DNA of 64,000 nt, from positions 103,191,638 to 103,255,637 of the forward strand of contig JAVGWX010000007.1 in the NCBI GenBank assembly GCA_036924085.1. The letters are read 5' to 3'. Positions 1 to 11,923 of the stretch are shown here, piece after piece (within the stretch, counting starts at the first letter, position 1; each line of letters opens with the position of its first letter). The notes under the pieces were generated by a model. It was not told where the DNA came from. It did no database searches and saw only the letters and a program-made list of their open reading frames with translations. The translations under genes were made by a program, and so were the position numbers. The stretch comes from Ariolimax columbianus. Its lineage: Eukaryota; Mollusca; Gastropoda; Stylommatophora; Arionidae.

Positions 1-257
1 TTATTTGTTGTCCCTGATGAAGGTCTATTGGTCGTAATGTATGTTTTGTTTGTCTTCTCGTATCGGTGCTCTTTCTAACCAGACCCAATTTTAAAATGAC
101 TTAACAAGCAAGACAGTTCTGCTATTCTAGATCTGGGATTCTGGAACCTGGAGATCCAACGAGAGTTCCCTATGGGATCCGCTGTAGATCATGGAGCAGG
201 TGTCGTGTGTATTGTTTGAGTATTGCACACGTACATAACAGCACTGTTACACTGAGT

Positions 258-340
258 AGGGACTGAATGGTCTGGTGGTAAGACCTCAGGTGCTGGAGGT
301 CGCGTGTTCAAATCACGGTGAAGACCGAGATTTTTTCAGG
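258..340 (+). repeat. tRNA-derived SINE head (remnant)
   Basis: The stretch reads like a decayed tRNA: an A-box-like segment TGGTCTGGTGGTAAGA at about 269-284, a hairpin with CCTC/GAGG arms at 285-299, and a B-box-like GTGTTCAAATCAC at 304-316. It is followed by GAGATTTTTTCAGG. A similar tail, GGAGATTTTTTTCACGGG, follows a B-box-like motif near 45060, so the two may be one SINE family. The 3' end cannot be fixed. A plain tRNA pseudogene is the alternative. Confidence 0.45.
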
Positions 341-942
341 TGGAATTTCTGGTATTTCTGGGTAGTAGAGATCGGACGCCAGTGTCCATTTTCTTGCACG
401 TTAAACAAATGCCTCTGCAGTTGGGAATTGAAAAGAGTAGACTTAACGGCCGCTGCCCCGTCAAAAGTCAAAATTGTTAACAATTTACCAAATCTATTAC
501 GAGATCCTCGCCGTTTCTACGGAGTTTGTGCATTGTGTTAGTCTCCAGAAACACGGAGAAGAACAGAGCACTTATGGGTTAAACCATGGGCAACTGTAAT
601 AGACTAGAGATGGCTATGGTTAAACGGTATGCAAAGACGTTGATTCTTTGACTAATCTAAACTAAACTGTTACACCTAATTATATGACTTCATTGCTGTA
701 GTACTAGAGACGTAAGGAGCCACGCTGTTACACAGCTGAAAGTTTGCCTTCTTGACGTGTCTTTGTTGTTTTCATATTTAAAAAACAGATTGACAAGTAT
801 AGGTTAGTTCCTCTTGACATTATTGTTATCTTCTGTTTGTTTGTGCACGTTTATTTGCAGCTGCGGTTATGAAAGGCCAGGACAATTAGAATGTCTGGTC
901 TGAAGAACAGATTAATGAGTCTGTTCCGAGAGTGTGAACCCA
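341..942. other. Unassigned unique sequence
   Basis: No coding exon, transposon domain or tandem array could be supported here. Short open frames exist but show no recognisable motif. Confidence 0.5.
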
Positions 943-1463
943 GTGTGAATCGACATACGTGAGTTGAATGATACACAGGTATGAATTGACATACGAGAGT
1001 TGAATGATACACAGGTGTGAATTGACATACGGGAGTTGAATGATACACAGGTGTGAATTGACATACGAGAGTTGAATGATACACAGGTATGAATTGACAT
1101 ACGAGAGTTGAATGATACACAGGTGTGAATTGACATACGGGAGTTGAATGATACACAGGTGTGAATTGACATACGAGAGTTGAATGATACACAGGTGTGA
1201 ATTGACATACGAGAGTTGAATGATACACAGGTGTGAATTGACATACGTGAGTTGAATGATACACAGGTGTGAATTGACATACGAGAGTTGAATGATACAC
1301 AGGTGTGAATTGACATACGAGAGTTGAATGATACACAGGTGTGAATTGACATACGAGAGTTGAATGATACACAGGTGTGAACTGACATACGAGAGTTGAA
1401 TGATACACACTTGTGAATTGACATTCGAGAGTTGAATGATACACATGTGTGAATCGACATACA
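943..1463. repeat. 36-bp minisatellite, about 14 copies
   Basis: The unit begins GAGTTGAATGATACACAGG and ends in GACATACGA. Copies differ at a few recurrent positions (ACGAGAG/ACGGGAG/ACGTGAG; GTGTGAA/GTATGAA). Since 36 is divisible by three, all minus-strand frames stay open for about 190-210 codons as 12-residue repeats; these are treated as array by-products. A C-rich tract follows at 1501-1528. Confidence 0.95.
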
Positions 1464-1628
1464 GGAGTAGGGTCCATCACACAACGATATCAAACATGAC
1501 TCCCCCCCACCCCCCACCCCCACCCCCAAATACAAACCGCAGAGACATAACAAGACCTGTATGTCTGGATGTTAGTGTTCTCCCAGGTTAATCAACAAAA
1601 TGCGGTGGGCTGGGTTTGTGGACTAAAC

Positions 1629-1720
1629 CAGCGGTTTCGAACTGAAAGCAGCGCGGGCCGCATGTGAGATCATTCGATTTGACCGGCCGCACTATAGTAT
1701 CGTCTGTATAATCTTGTCTA
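1629..1720. mobile_element. Possible hAT-type transposon terminus
   Basis: CAGCGGTTTCGAACTG followed by a GCGGGCCGCATG stretch resembles the terminal inverted repeats of hAT elements (CAGNGGTT, then GC-rich GGGCCGC). No matching opposite end or 8-bp target duplication was found nearby, so at best this is a fragment. Sequence to 1922 holds nothing else recognisable. Confidence 0.3.
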
Positions 1721-1922
1721 ATACTTTGTTGTAACAAGTGCTTTTCGCCAGCACTATGTAAGTTAAGGGGTTACATACAATCTGACGTTACATGCATCTG
1801 AGGCTACATGTAATCTGATGGCTACCTATTCTAAATGTTAAATGAGTGTCATCAGTTGAGCACATTATCTATTTTCTATTTAATGTCTTATATGTATTTT
1901 CTACCTATGTATATACAACTGG

Positions 1923-2980
1923 GATCTGCTATCTATCTGTATAAAGCTGGGATCTGCTATCTATGTAAATAAAGCTGGGATCTGCTATCTATGTAAATAA
2001 AGCTGGGATCTGCTATCTATGTAAATAAAGCTGGGATCTGCTATCTATGTAAATAAAGCTGGGATTTACTATCTATGTGTATAAAACCGGAATCTTCTTT
2101 ATGTATAAAGCTGAGATCTGCTATCTATGTAAATAAAACTGGGATCTTCTATCTATATAAATGGAGCTGGGATCTGCTATCTATGTAAATAAAGCTGGGA
2201 TCTGCTATCTTTGTAAATAAAGCTGGGATCTGCTATCTATGTAAATAAAGCTGGGATCTGCTATCTATGTAAATAAATCTGGGATCTGCTATCTATGTAA
2301 ATAAAGCTGGGATCTGCTATCTATGTAAATAAAGCTGGTATCTGCTATCTATGTAAATAAAGCTGGGATCTGCTATCTATGTAAATGGAGCTGGGATCTT
2401 CTATCTATGTAAATAAAGCTGGGATCTTCTATCTATGTAAATAAAGCTGTGATCTGCTATCAATGTAAATAAAGCTGGGATCTGCTATCTATGTAAATGG
2501 AGCTGGGATCTTCTATCTATGTAAATAAAACTGGGATCTTCTATCTATGTAAATAAAACTGGGATCTTCTATCTATGTAAATGGAGCTGGGATCTGCTAT
2601 CTATGTAAATAAAGCTGGGATCTGCTATCTATGTAAATGGAGCTGGGATCTTCTATCTATGTAAATAAAACTGGGATCTTCTATCTATGTAAATGGAGCT
2701 GGGATCTGCTATCTATGTAAATAAAACTGGGATCTTCTATCTATGTAAATAATACTGGGATCTTCTATCTATGTAAATGGAGCTGGGATCTGCTATCTAT
2801 GTAAATAAAACTGGGATCTTCTATCTATGTAAATGGAGCTGGGATCTGCTATCTATGTAAATAAAGCTTGGATCTGCTATCTATGTAAATAAAACTGGGA
2901 TCTTCTATCTATGTAAATGGAGCTGGGATCTGCTATCTATGTAAATAAAGCTGGGATCTGCTATCTATGTAAATAAAGCT
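1923..2980 (+). repeat. 28-bp array, unit 1 (about 38 copies)
   Basis: The consensus is CTGGGATCTGCTATCTATGT followed by AAATAAAG. Variants read AAATAAAA or AAATGGAG and alternate in blocks. Most copies therefore carry a plus-strand AATAAA hexamer, the canonical polyadenylation signal. Confidence 0.97.
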
Positions 2981-3666
2981 AGCAGCTTTGCAGGTCATTA
3001 CGTGCGACCTTGTAAACCATTAGTTCCTTATACAGACCAACCCACCGATCTCAACCACATTCTTCACAAATATCATTTAGGACCCTTTTGGGCATTGCTG
3101 GCTACATGCCATTTGGATCCCATTTCTTTATACCCGAATTAAAAACGGGAAATTGTATTCATCTTTTTTCCCACAAAGGCAACCTGGATAAATATAAATA
3201 TGGCGGAAGAGATGTACTGGGGGGTTAGGGGATTGATGGGGACAAGTTGGATTTGGCTGTGTTTGGTGGGAAGGGGAGGTCGGAAGGGGGGGGGGGTGTT
3301 GAGATGAGATAACAAGAGATGGACGGAGGAGGGGGTAGCGGGTGGACGTGACAGAGCTTGAGTGTGAACACAGATGGGCAGGAGATTGTTTGTTGACCAT
3401 AGAGGGTGGCGAGGGGGTGGGGGGGGGGGGGGGTTAAAAGTGAAGAGATGGGCCTTGGATGGGGAGTAGCTCCAGGGGGAGGGGGGTGATGGATGCGCGA
3501 CTGGGTAAGATAAGAGGTGGAGGTAATGAGTGGATGGATAGGCGTGTTGAAGGGGAAGGGATGGGAGGAGAAGAGATGGGAGGAGGTGGGAGGAGAAGAG
3601 AGAAGAAGAGTTTGATGGTGAGAAAGGATGAGTGTATAATGTATTTATTGACCAGAGAAAGGGCAG

Positions 3667-3920
3667 AAGATGGGAGGAGATGGGAGAAGATGGGAGGAGA
3701 TGGGAGAAGATGGGAGAAGATGGGAGGAGATGGGAGAAGATGGGAAGAGATGGGAGGAGATGGGAGGAGATGGGAGAAGATGGGAGAAGATGGGAGAAGA
3801 TGGGAGGAGATGGGAGAAGATGGGAGGAGATGGGAGAAGATGGGAGAAGATGGGAGGAGATGGGAGAAGATGGGAGGAGATGGGAGGAGATGGGAGAAGA
3901 TGGGAAGAGATGGGAGGAGA
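3667..3920 (+). repeat. 10-bp GATGGGAGRA array, unit 1
   Basis: About 25 copies of GATGGGAGAA or GATGGGAGGA. The array is purine-only on the plus strand apart from one T per unit. Units 2 and 3 carry shorter versions (11075-11269 and 17388-17582, about 19 copies each) that match each other in length. Confidence 0.95.
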
Positions 3921-4117
3921 TCGGTTGTACTTGAAATATTGTGTTTAATATCAGCCCTAAGGGAGACTAAGAAGGCGTGCAGTGAGGATGTGAAGGTGAG
4001 GAGGGGAATAGGAGGAGTTAGAAGTGTAATACTTACATAACTATTGCAGGCATCGCAGGGTATTACAGCTAGCTTATGATAATCACAACCTATTCAAATA
4101 ATGAAAACTCTACAATA

Positions 4118-4575
4118 GTAGACCTTCAGTGGACAGGCGTGAGCCCAGACTATTGGACCTTCAGTGGACGTGGATGAGCCTAGACTGTTGGACCTTCAGT
4201 GGACGTTGATGAGCCCCGACTGTTGGACCTTCAGTGGAAGTGGATGAGCCCAGACTATTGGACCTTCAGTGGACGTGGATGAGCCTAGACTGTTGGACCT
4301 TCAGTGGACGTTGATGAGCCCAGACTGTTGGACCTTCAGTGGACGTGGATGAGCCCCGACTGTTGGACCTTCAGTGGAAGTGGATGAGCCCAGACTATTG
4401 GACCTTCAGTGGACGTGGATGAGCCCCGACTGTTGGACCTTCAGTGGAAGTGGATGAGCCCAGACTATTGGACCTTCAGTGGACGTGGATGAGCCCCGAC
4501 TGTTGGACCTTCAGTGGAAGTGGATGAGCCCAGACTATTCGACCTTCAGTGGACGTGGATGAGCTCAGACTGTTC
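4118..4575 (+). repeat. 35-bp array, unit 1 (about 13 copies)
   Basis: The unit starts TTGGACCTTCAGTGGACGTG and continues GATGAGCCCAGACTG. Variants (CGTTGATG, AAGTGGATG, CCCCGACTG) recur in the same order in all three segmental units, so the array diverged before the block was duplicated. Confidence 0.96.
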
Positions 4576-4970
4576 TAGACTTCAACCAGTGGCCCTCATC
4601 ATCACCACCTACCGTATTGCCCCTTCATGCTTGCTGCCTACGTCCCTTACAGCCACACGCTGTAATGACTGCTCTACTATCTCTCTCTGTACCATACAAC
4701 GAACGAAACGTTTGATCAATGTATATGATCATTGCCTGACCTGAACTCTTCTAGATTCATTATTATCTTTCTGTCCACCAGAGTTTGTCTTCTGACTCTG
4801 CTTAAAGGTAGTTCCCCAGAAGATGTTGCTGTCGAGGATGACGTGTGTAGACATACTGCATTATGACGCAGCTTGTTAATGAAACGATATGGTTGGCTTG
4901 TTAGCTCTCTACCTTTCCTTCGTGCAGAGTAAGACGAGCAGACGGTTAGAGCTGGCTCGACTTGGGAGTA

Positions 4971-5034
4971 TCTGATAACGGGATTCGAACTCGCTGTCTT
5001 CTCATGAAAAGCGAGCCCTCTACCAATAACGTCC
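4971..5034 (-). repeat. tRNA-like segment / SINE head, unit 1
   Basis: The minus strand has an A-box-like TTGGTAGAGGGCTCGC, a hairpin-like CTTTTCATGAGAAG and a B-box GAGTTCGAATCCCG in tRNA spacing. The flanking arms do not pair well enough for a functional tRNA, so it is read as a tRNA-derived SINE or tRNA pseudogene. Equivalent copies lie at 12319-12382 and 18632-18695. Confidence 0.5.
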
Positions 5035-5769
5035 TTAATCTAATGTACATGACAGTTCGGTTCTTGTATGGGCAATGAGCAACAGCATGAACAAGAAGAC
5101 GACACATGCAGTAGATCCTTGATTGTTGATACGCCAGATTTAGTCAGTCACGTATATGGAAGTCGAGATGACGACTTTTGTTCCTCTTCCTGTTGTTCAT
5201 CTATATTATCTTGGTGTGCATAGACTATCAACTATTCCTCTGAACGTAAAACCACGTGTGCTATTTTTCTCCGTTTCTCTCCAGCTTCTTCCTGTTTGAA
5301 ATTGAATCATCTCACAGGTATCGTCTCGTGCGATCTTTGGTTTCCTTTGACTATTTCGTCCCTGCGGTTTGAGGGAGAAGAAGGGACATCGGGAAGGGTA
5401 GCAGTGGAGTTGGATAGTCTTGACGTAACGAAAGCCCTAAGCCAGTTCTCGCCAGGCAAGCTCTGACGCGAGGCAAGAAATCTAGTCCTTGTATCATCTA
5501 GACTGGAACCGTGTTATCAAACAGTCTCACATGTATCAATACGAAAGCATTGATTTGTACAGAAATCATTCAGATATTGTTAATTGACAACACACATATG
5601 AGCAAACAAAACATACAATTGCATATACACGCCTAGAGTAGCAACAGGGGTCATGTGATCATTTTGGCCAATAACTCACGTTTTCAATGCTTCCTGGTAG
5701 AGAAAGTCACAAGAAAAGAGAACAATCATGTATGTGTACAAATGTATTTATTACACACTAGTTGTACAT

Positions 5770-6015
5770 CTCTCATACATACATTCAGTTCTCTCACTCA
5801 CTCTTCCTCTCTCCTACATTCAGTTCTCTCACTCACTCTTCCTCTCTCATACATTCAGTTCTCTCTCACTCACTCTTCCTCTCTTCTACATTCAGTTCTC
5901 TCACTCACTCTTCCTCTCTCATACATTCAGTTCTCTCTCACTCAATCTTCCTCCCTCATACATTCAGTTCTCTCTCACTCAATCTTCCTCCCTCATACAT
6001 GCATTCAGTTCTCGC
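5770..6015 (+). repeat. 35-bp pyrimidine-rich array, unit 1
   Basis: About seven copies of a unit with TACATTCAGTTCTCTC and ACTCACTCTTCCTCTC. The same array occupies 13118-13363 and 19431-19676. The open frames across it are repeat by-products. Confidence 0.93.
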
Positions 6016-6303
6016 TCTCAGTAATTATCATTAAAACGTATTAAGCGAACATGATATAGGTAGGCACTGATGCCCCCGCCCCTTTCCCCCAAGAGCAACC
6101 AAACCATAACTTCCTTAACTACATCCAGGGATTCAGCAATGAATAAACTGACACAAATAATGCTGGGATTAGAAAGGACATTTGTAGAGACACAGAGACC
6201 GTGAGTTGAAACTCGACCAGTAAACATCCCCTCCCAAGTGTCCCTTTCTGTCTATGTCTCTCTCTGTCTATGGTTCTTTCTGTCTATGTCACTCTCTATC
6301 TAT

Positions 6304-7255
6304 TGTAACAGTTCCCGCCGGAGCAAGGGGAGTTTAGGATGCCTGAACATGTTAAAGCTTAAAGCTACATGAATGCATGTCAAGGTCACTCACTGTCTCA
6401 GCAAAGGAGAACAGAGTTGGGTTAAGGAATGTGGACAGGTAGAAACTGACCACTGGCCTTCCGATTTTGGTAGGGGGAGATTGATTGACAGACGAAATTG
6501 GCAACGGGGCTTGCTGCGAGAGAATGAGTGACAGGTGTGCAAAGTGTTTCGTTCCAATTGGAATTGAAGATGACCATACATGAGATCGATTGGTCAAGCT
6601 CTGGTCTTGCTTGAGGATATATAGCTCGAGACAAAGTTTAGCTCGACAGGCTGGATGAGAGGCTGGATGAGTGAGGGAGAGAGAGAGGCTGTATGGAGGA
6701 GACTGAGAGAGAGGGAGACTGAATGTAGATAGTGTGTTTAACTCACCGACTTTAGATAGAGGAGCGATTGATAGACTGTTGGACGAATGTTCAGTGATAG
6801 AACAGGATCGCTCAAATAGGTGTGTGAGTTTTGCATTAATAGATAATGTGAAAGTGTGTTTGTAAGCAAGGACACATTGTGAACGAGTTATGCCGAGATC
6901 GCCCGCCTGAGGGGATTTCAGTGAGGAAGAGTATCTGATAAGGTGTGTTGAAGACGCAGTTAAGGCGATGTGTGTGTGATGCAATTGCAAGGCAATAGAA
7001 CTGGGTTTTTAGTTAGTTGGGAATTCCATCAATAGCTAATGCTTATAATTCCCGTTTTAGTATAATGTTTAGTTAAGATATGTATTATATTGTGTTTGTA
7101 ATGTCTCTACTCATTCTATGATATGAGTATGATATAATAAATATGCCACCTGATGTGTGATATGTCATTTACTGAGTATGGTCATGATGACGTGGATGAG
7201 TGTGAGAATGTTCTAAGTTAGATCACGGCCAAGGCAAACAGTGGGATCTGCTACA
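6304..7255 (+). mobile_element. Solo LTR, 952 bp, with CTAT target duplication
   Basis: Units 2 and 3 preserve the empty site, which fixes both ends. The insert begins TGTAACAG and ends CTGCTACA, an imperfect inverted repeat with the TG...CA ends of retroviral-type LTRs. CTAT is present on both sides (6300-6303 and 7256-7259) but once in the empty sites. A TATA-like GGATATATAGC near 6615 and an AATAAA near 7136 fit U3-R-U5 organisation. No internal gag/pol region is present, so it is a solo LTR left by recombination between two LTRs. The orientation assumes the TATA and AATAAA are functional signals. A 212-codon minus-strand frame inside it is not regarded as a gene. Confidence 0.85.
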
Positions 7256-7733
7256 CTATGTCACTCTCTGTCTATGCCACTCTCTGTGTATGCCACTCTC
7301 TGTTTATGCCTCTCTCTGTCTATTCCACTCTCTGTTTATGCCTCTTTCTGTCTATGCCTCTCTCTGTTTATGCCTCTCTCTGCCTATGCCTCTCTCTGTC
7401 TATTCCTCTTTCTGTATATGCCTCCCTCTGTCTATGCCTCTCTCTGTGTGACGGCAGTCACGAGCAAACGTTAATGCTGACGGGTTCCACCGAGTTATTC
7501 AGTTGACAGAACTACTGCACCAAACATCTTTCACATCATGAATTCCCAGAGGTTCACATTCATTTCTCGATCTACAGGTAATTCAGACTCTGAGGAATCT
7601 ACGTTTGTTCTGTCCAATGTTTCCATATTGTTCTGAGAAGAAATATGGCGTACATCATGTCGTGTGAGTCACGTGTGCAGTGGGACGACACATGAGCTAA
7701 GGGACTGGCATAGACTTCATTTTTGTCTTGCAG

Positions 7734-7778
7734 TTGTATCCTAGCCTGAATGGACATTCCAATGTATTAGATAGCACT
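7734..7778 (+). other. Candidate 45-nt exon, unit 1
   Basis: A 45-nt open segment is flanked by TTTTTGTCTTGCAG on the left and GTAAGTCATC on the right, a strong 3' and 5' splice-site pair. It translates as LYPSLNGHSNVLDST without a stop. Equivalent positions in the other units are 14142-14186 and 20455-20499. No host gene or partner exon is identified, so it may be chance. Confidence 0.25.
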
Positions 7779-8189
7779 GTAAGTCATCTCTTACAGCGTG
7801 ATCACAGTATGGCAGTTGTCCTATTCTCATCTCTCTTACACACCGAACTCTTACAGAAACCATTAAGGCAAATTGAGCAGCAAGCTCAACAAGGGAAGCG
7901 ACTGAGAGTTGGTAGCGCAATGAAATGGTTACCTCTCTTGGGCAACACGCGCCACGACTGAAATCCTGGTCGTCTCTCTCTCTCGTGCAACACGTGACAT
8001 GCTGAAATCTTCCCCAGTCGTTTCTTTAAAGCTGTTCATATTTGGGCGTTAGATGTGCTACAGACTGTTCATGAAATTTAAGATCTTTAGTGTGATACAT
8101 ATTATCTTACAAAGATATTTTAATTTTCCAACTTTATAAACAGTTTGAGTTGCAACAGCTTTACAACGGCACTTATCTTTACAGCCACA

Positions 8190-8430
8190 AATATTCGCAG
8201 ACACACACACCCACACACACACACACACTCTGTCTTACACACACTATCTTACAGCCACAAGCAATATCTTAAGACCACACACACACACACACACTCTTAG
8301 AACCACACACACTCTGTCTTACACACACTATCTTACAGCCACAAGCAATATCTTAAGACCACACACACACACACACACTCTTAGAACCACACAAACTTTC
8401 TTAGAATCACACACACACACACCATACCAT
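8190..8430. repeat. CA-rich compound repeat, unit 1
   Basis: (CA)n tracts alternate with a repeated segment containing TATCTTACAGCCACAAGC and AATATCTTAAGACC. Units 2 and 3 carry it at about 14603-14830 and 20916-21143 and share the variant CTCCTAGAACC, where unit 1 has CTCTTAGAACC. Confidence 0.9.
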
Positions 8431-8790
8431 AACCAAAACACCTTTCCCAACCAGCATATGTTAGAGAGCAGTGTACCATCAGATCACACAGCACACAGAA
8501 TCAGACATGACTCCCTCGTCAAACCTAGGCACTCTGTGAAAGCGGGTCCTCGTCCTGAACACAGACCTAATGCTGACACCAACATTGTGGGTTTAAGAAC
8601 TGTCGTCAAACCCTCAACAACAGACCTCGGCGATCCACCTACAGACTATGTACACATCTCAACAATCACATATTAAATAAACACATCCTGGACACAGCAT
8701 TGCGAGTATTAGATGTTGGATCTGTTGTGCTGTGGCTCTGGCTGGCCAACAAAAACTAACCGTTTCTAGCACGGCTCCACATTGTGTTAT

Positions 8791-9218
8791 CCAGATGAGA
8801 TAAGACCAGATGAGAAGACCAGATGAGACAAGACCAGGGGGAACAAGACCAGGGGAGACAAGACCAGGAGAGACATCACCAGGGGAGACAAGACCAGGAG
8901 AGACAAGACCAGGGGAGACAAGACCAGGAGAGACAAGACCAGGGGAGACAAGACCAGGAGAGACAAGACCAGATGAGACAAGACCAGGAGAAACAAGACC
9001 AGATGAGAAGACCAGATGAGACAAGACCAGGGGGAACAAGACCAGGGGAGACAAGACCAGGAGAGACAAGACCAGGGGAGACAAGACCAGGAGAGACAAG
9101 ACCAGGAGAGACAAGACCAGAGGAGACAAGACCAGGAGAGACAAGACCAGAGGAGACAAGACCAGGAGAAACAAGACCAGGGGAGACAAGACCAGGAGAG
9201 ACAAGACCAGGGGAGACA
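8791..9218 (+). repeat. 15-bp GAGACAAGACCAGGR array, unit 1
   Basis: About 28 copies alternating GAGACAAGACCAGGA and GAGACAAGACCAGGG. It contains the variants GAGACATCACCAGG and CAGATGAGAAGACCAG, also present in unit 2 but not in unit 3. The 5-residue repeat frames (ETRPG and others) open on both strands are array by-products. Confidence 0.96.
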
Positions 9219-10388
9219 GATCTGCTATCTATCTGTATAAAGCTGGGATCTGCTATCTATGTAAATAAAGCTGGGATCTGCTATCTATGTAAATAAAGCT
9301 GGGATCTGCTATCTATGTAAATAAAGCTGGGATCTGCTATCTATGTAAATAAAGCTGGGATTTACTATCTATGTGTATAAAACCGGAATCTTCTTTATGT
9401 ATAAAGCTGAGATCTGCTATCTATGTAAATAAAACTGGGATCTTCTATCTATATAAATGGAGCTGGGATCTGCTATCTATGTAAATAAAGCTGGGATCTG
9501 CTATCTTTGTAAATAAAGCTGGGATCTGCTATCTATGTAAATAAAGCTGGGATCTGCTATCTATGTAAATAAAGCTGGGATCTGCTATCTATGTAAATAA
9601 AGCTGGGATCTGCTATCTATGTAAATAAAGCTGGTATCTGCTATCTATGTAAATAAAGCTGGGATCTGCTATCTATGTAAATGGAGCTGGGATCTTCTAT
9701 CTATGTAAATAAAGCTGGGATCTTCTATCTATGTAAATAAAGCTGTGATCTGCTATCAATGTAAATAAAGCTGGGATCTGCTATCTATGTAAATGGAGCT
9801 GGGATCTTCTATCTATGTAAATAAAACTGGGATCTTCTATCTATGTAAATAAAACTGGGATCTTCTATCTATGTAAATGGAGCTGGGATCTGCTATCTAT
9901 GTAAATAAAGCTGGGATCTGCTATCTATGTAAATAAAGCTGGGATCTGCTATCTATGTAAATGGAGCTGGGATCTTCTATCTATGTAAATAAAACTGGGA
10001 TCTTCTATCTATGTAAATGGAGCTGGGATCTGCTATCTATGTAAATAAAACTGGGATCTTCTATCTATGTAAATAAAACTGGGATCTTCTATCTATGTAA
10101 ATGGAGCTGGGATCTGCTATCTATGTAAATAAAACTGGGATCTTCTATCTATGTAAATGGAGCTGGGATCTGCTATCTAGGTAAATAAAGCTGGGATCTG
10201 CTATCTATGTAAATAAAACTGGGATCTTCTATCTATGTAAATGGAGCTGGGATCTGCTATCTATGTAAATAAAGCTTGGATCTGCTATCTATGTAAATAA
10301 AACTGGGATCTTCTATCTATGTAAATGGAGCTGGGATCTGCTATCTATGTAAATAAAACTGGGATCTGCTATCTATGTAAATAAAGCT
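9219..10388 (+). repeat. 28-bp array, unit 2 (about 42 copies)
   Basis: Same unit and nearly the same order of variants as 1923-2980, with a few extra copies. It joins the preceding 15-bp array at GACAGATCTGC; GA is shared by the two parental borders. Confidence 0.96.
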
Positions 10389-11467
10389 AGCAGCTTTGCA
10401 GGTCATTACGTGCGACCTTGTAAACCATTAGTTCCTTATACAGACCAACCCACCGATCTCAACCACATTCTTCACAAATATCAGTTAGGACCCTTTTGGG
10501 CATTGCTGGCTACATGCCATTTGGATCCCATTTCTTTATACCCGAATTAAAAACGGGAAATTGTATTCATCTTTTTTCCCACAAAGGCAACCTGGATAAA
10601 TATAAATATGGCGGAAGAGATGTACTGGGGGGTTAGGGGATTGATGGGGACAAGTTGGATTTGGCTGTGTTTGGTGGGAAGGGGAGGTCGGAAGGGGGGG
10701 GGGGGTGTTGAGATGAGATAACAAGAGATGGACGGAGGAGGGGGTAGCGGGTGGACGTGACAGAGCTTGAGTGTGAACACAGATGGGCAGGAGATTGTTT
10801 GTTGACCATAGAGGGTGGCGAGGGGGTGGGGGGGGGGGGGTTAAAAGTGAAGAGATGGGCCTTGGATGGGGAGTAGCTCCAGGGGGAGGGGGGGTGATGG
10901 ATGCGCGACTGGGTAAGATAAGAGGTGGAGGTAATGAGTGGATGGATAGGCGTGTTGAAGGGGAAGGGATGGGAGGAGAAGAGATGGGAGGAGGTGGGAG
11001 GAGAAGAGAGAAGAAGAGTTTGATGGTGAGAAAGGATGAGTGTATAATGTATTTATTGACCAGAGAAAGGGCAGAAGATGGGAGGAGATGGGAGAAGATG
11101 GGAGGAGATGGGAGAAGATGGGAGAAGATGGGAGAAGATGGGAGGAGATGGGAGAAGATGGGAAGAGATGGGAGGAGATGGGAAGAGATGGGAGGAGATG
11201 GGAGAAGATGGGAGAAGATGGGAGGAGATGGGAGAAGATGGGAGGAGATGGGAAGAGATGGGAGGAGATCGGTTGTACTTGAAATATTGTGTTTAATATC
11301 AGCCCTAAGGGAGACTAAGAAGGCGTGCAGTGAGGATGTGAAGGTGAGGAGGGGAATAGGAGGAGTTAGAAGTGTAATACTTACATAACTATTGCAGGCA
11401 TCGCAGGGTATTACAGCTAGCTTATGATAATCACAACCTATTCAAATAATGAAAACTCTACAATAGT

Positions 11468-11923
11468 AGACCTTCAGTGGACAGGCGTGAGCCCAGACTA
11501 TTGGACCTTCAGTGGACGTGGATGAGCCTAGACTGTTGGACCTTCAGTGGACGTTGATGAGCCCCGACTGTTGGACCTTCAGTGGAAGTGGATGAGCCCA
11601 GACTATTGGACCTTCAGTGGACGTGGATGAGCCTAGACTGTTGGACCTTCAGTGGACGTTGATGAGCCCAGACTGTTGGACCTTCAGTGGACGTGGATGA
11701 GCCCCGACTGTTGGACCTTCAGTGGAAGTGGATGAGCCCAGACTATTGGACCTTCAGTGGACGTGGATGAGCCCCGACTGTTGGACCTTCAGTGGAAGTG
11801 GATGAGCCCAGACTATTGGACCTTCAGTGGACGTGGATGAGCCCCGACTGTTGGACCTTCAGTGGAAGTGGATGAGCCCAGACTATTCGACCTTCAGTGG
11901 ACGTGGATGAGCTCAGACTGTTC
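11468..11923 (+). repeat. 35-bp array, unit 2
   Basis: Copy of the 4118-4575 array with the same order of variants. Confidence 0.95.

Larger units (their letters stand above)
1923..9218. repeat. Tandem segmental duplication, unit 1 (7.3 kb)
   Basis: First of three direct copies. The order is: 28-bp array (1923-2980); G-rich unique DNA with long G runs (3270-3500); 10-bp GATGGGAGRA array (3667-3920); 35-bp array (4118-4575); unique DNA with a tRNA-like segment (4971-5034); 35-bp pyrimidine-rich array (5770-6015); 16-bp CTCTCTGTCTATGCCT array (6240-6303 and 7256-7450, split by an LTR); unique DNA; CA-rich repeats (8190-8430); 15-bp array (8791-9218). Removing the 952-bp LTR and 4-bp duplication leaves 6340 bp. 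Private states include CTGTAATGACTGC near 4671 and CTCTTAGAACC near 8292. Confidence 0.95.

Noticed and set aside
4118..4575. Hammerhead-ribozyme satellite (GATGAG in every unit)
   Set aside because: The unit lacks the invariant CTGATGA and GAAA core pair in the required arrangement.
6352..6990. 212-codon minus-strand ORF
   Set aside because: Lies wholly within the solo LTR, absent from the empty sites in the other units, with no recognisable domain.
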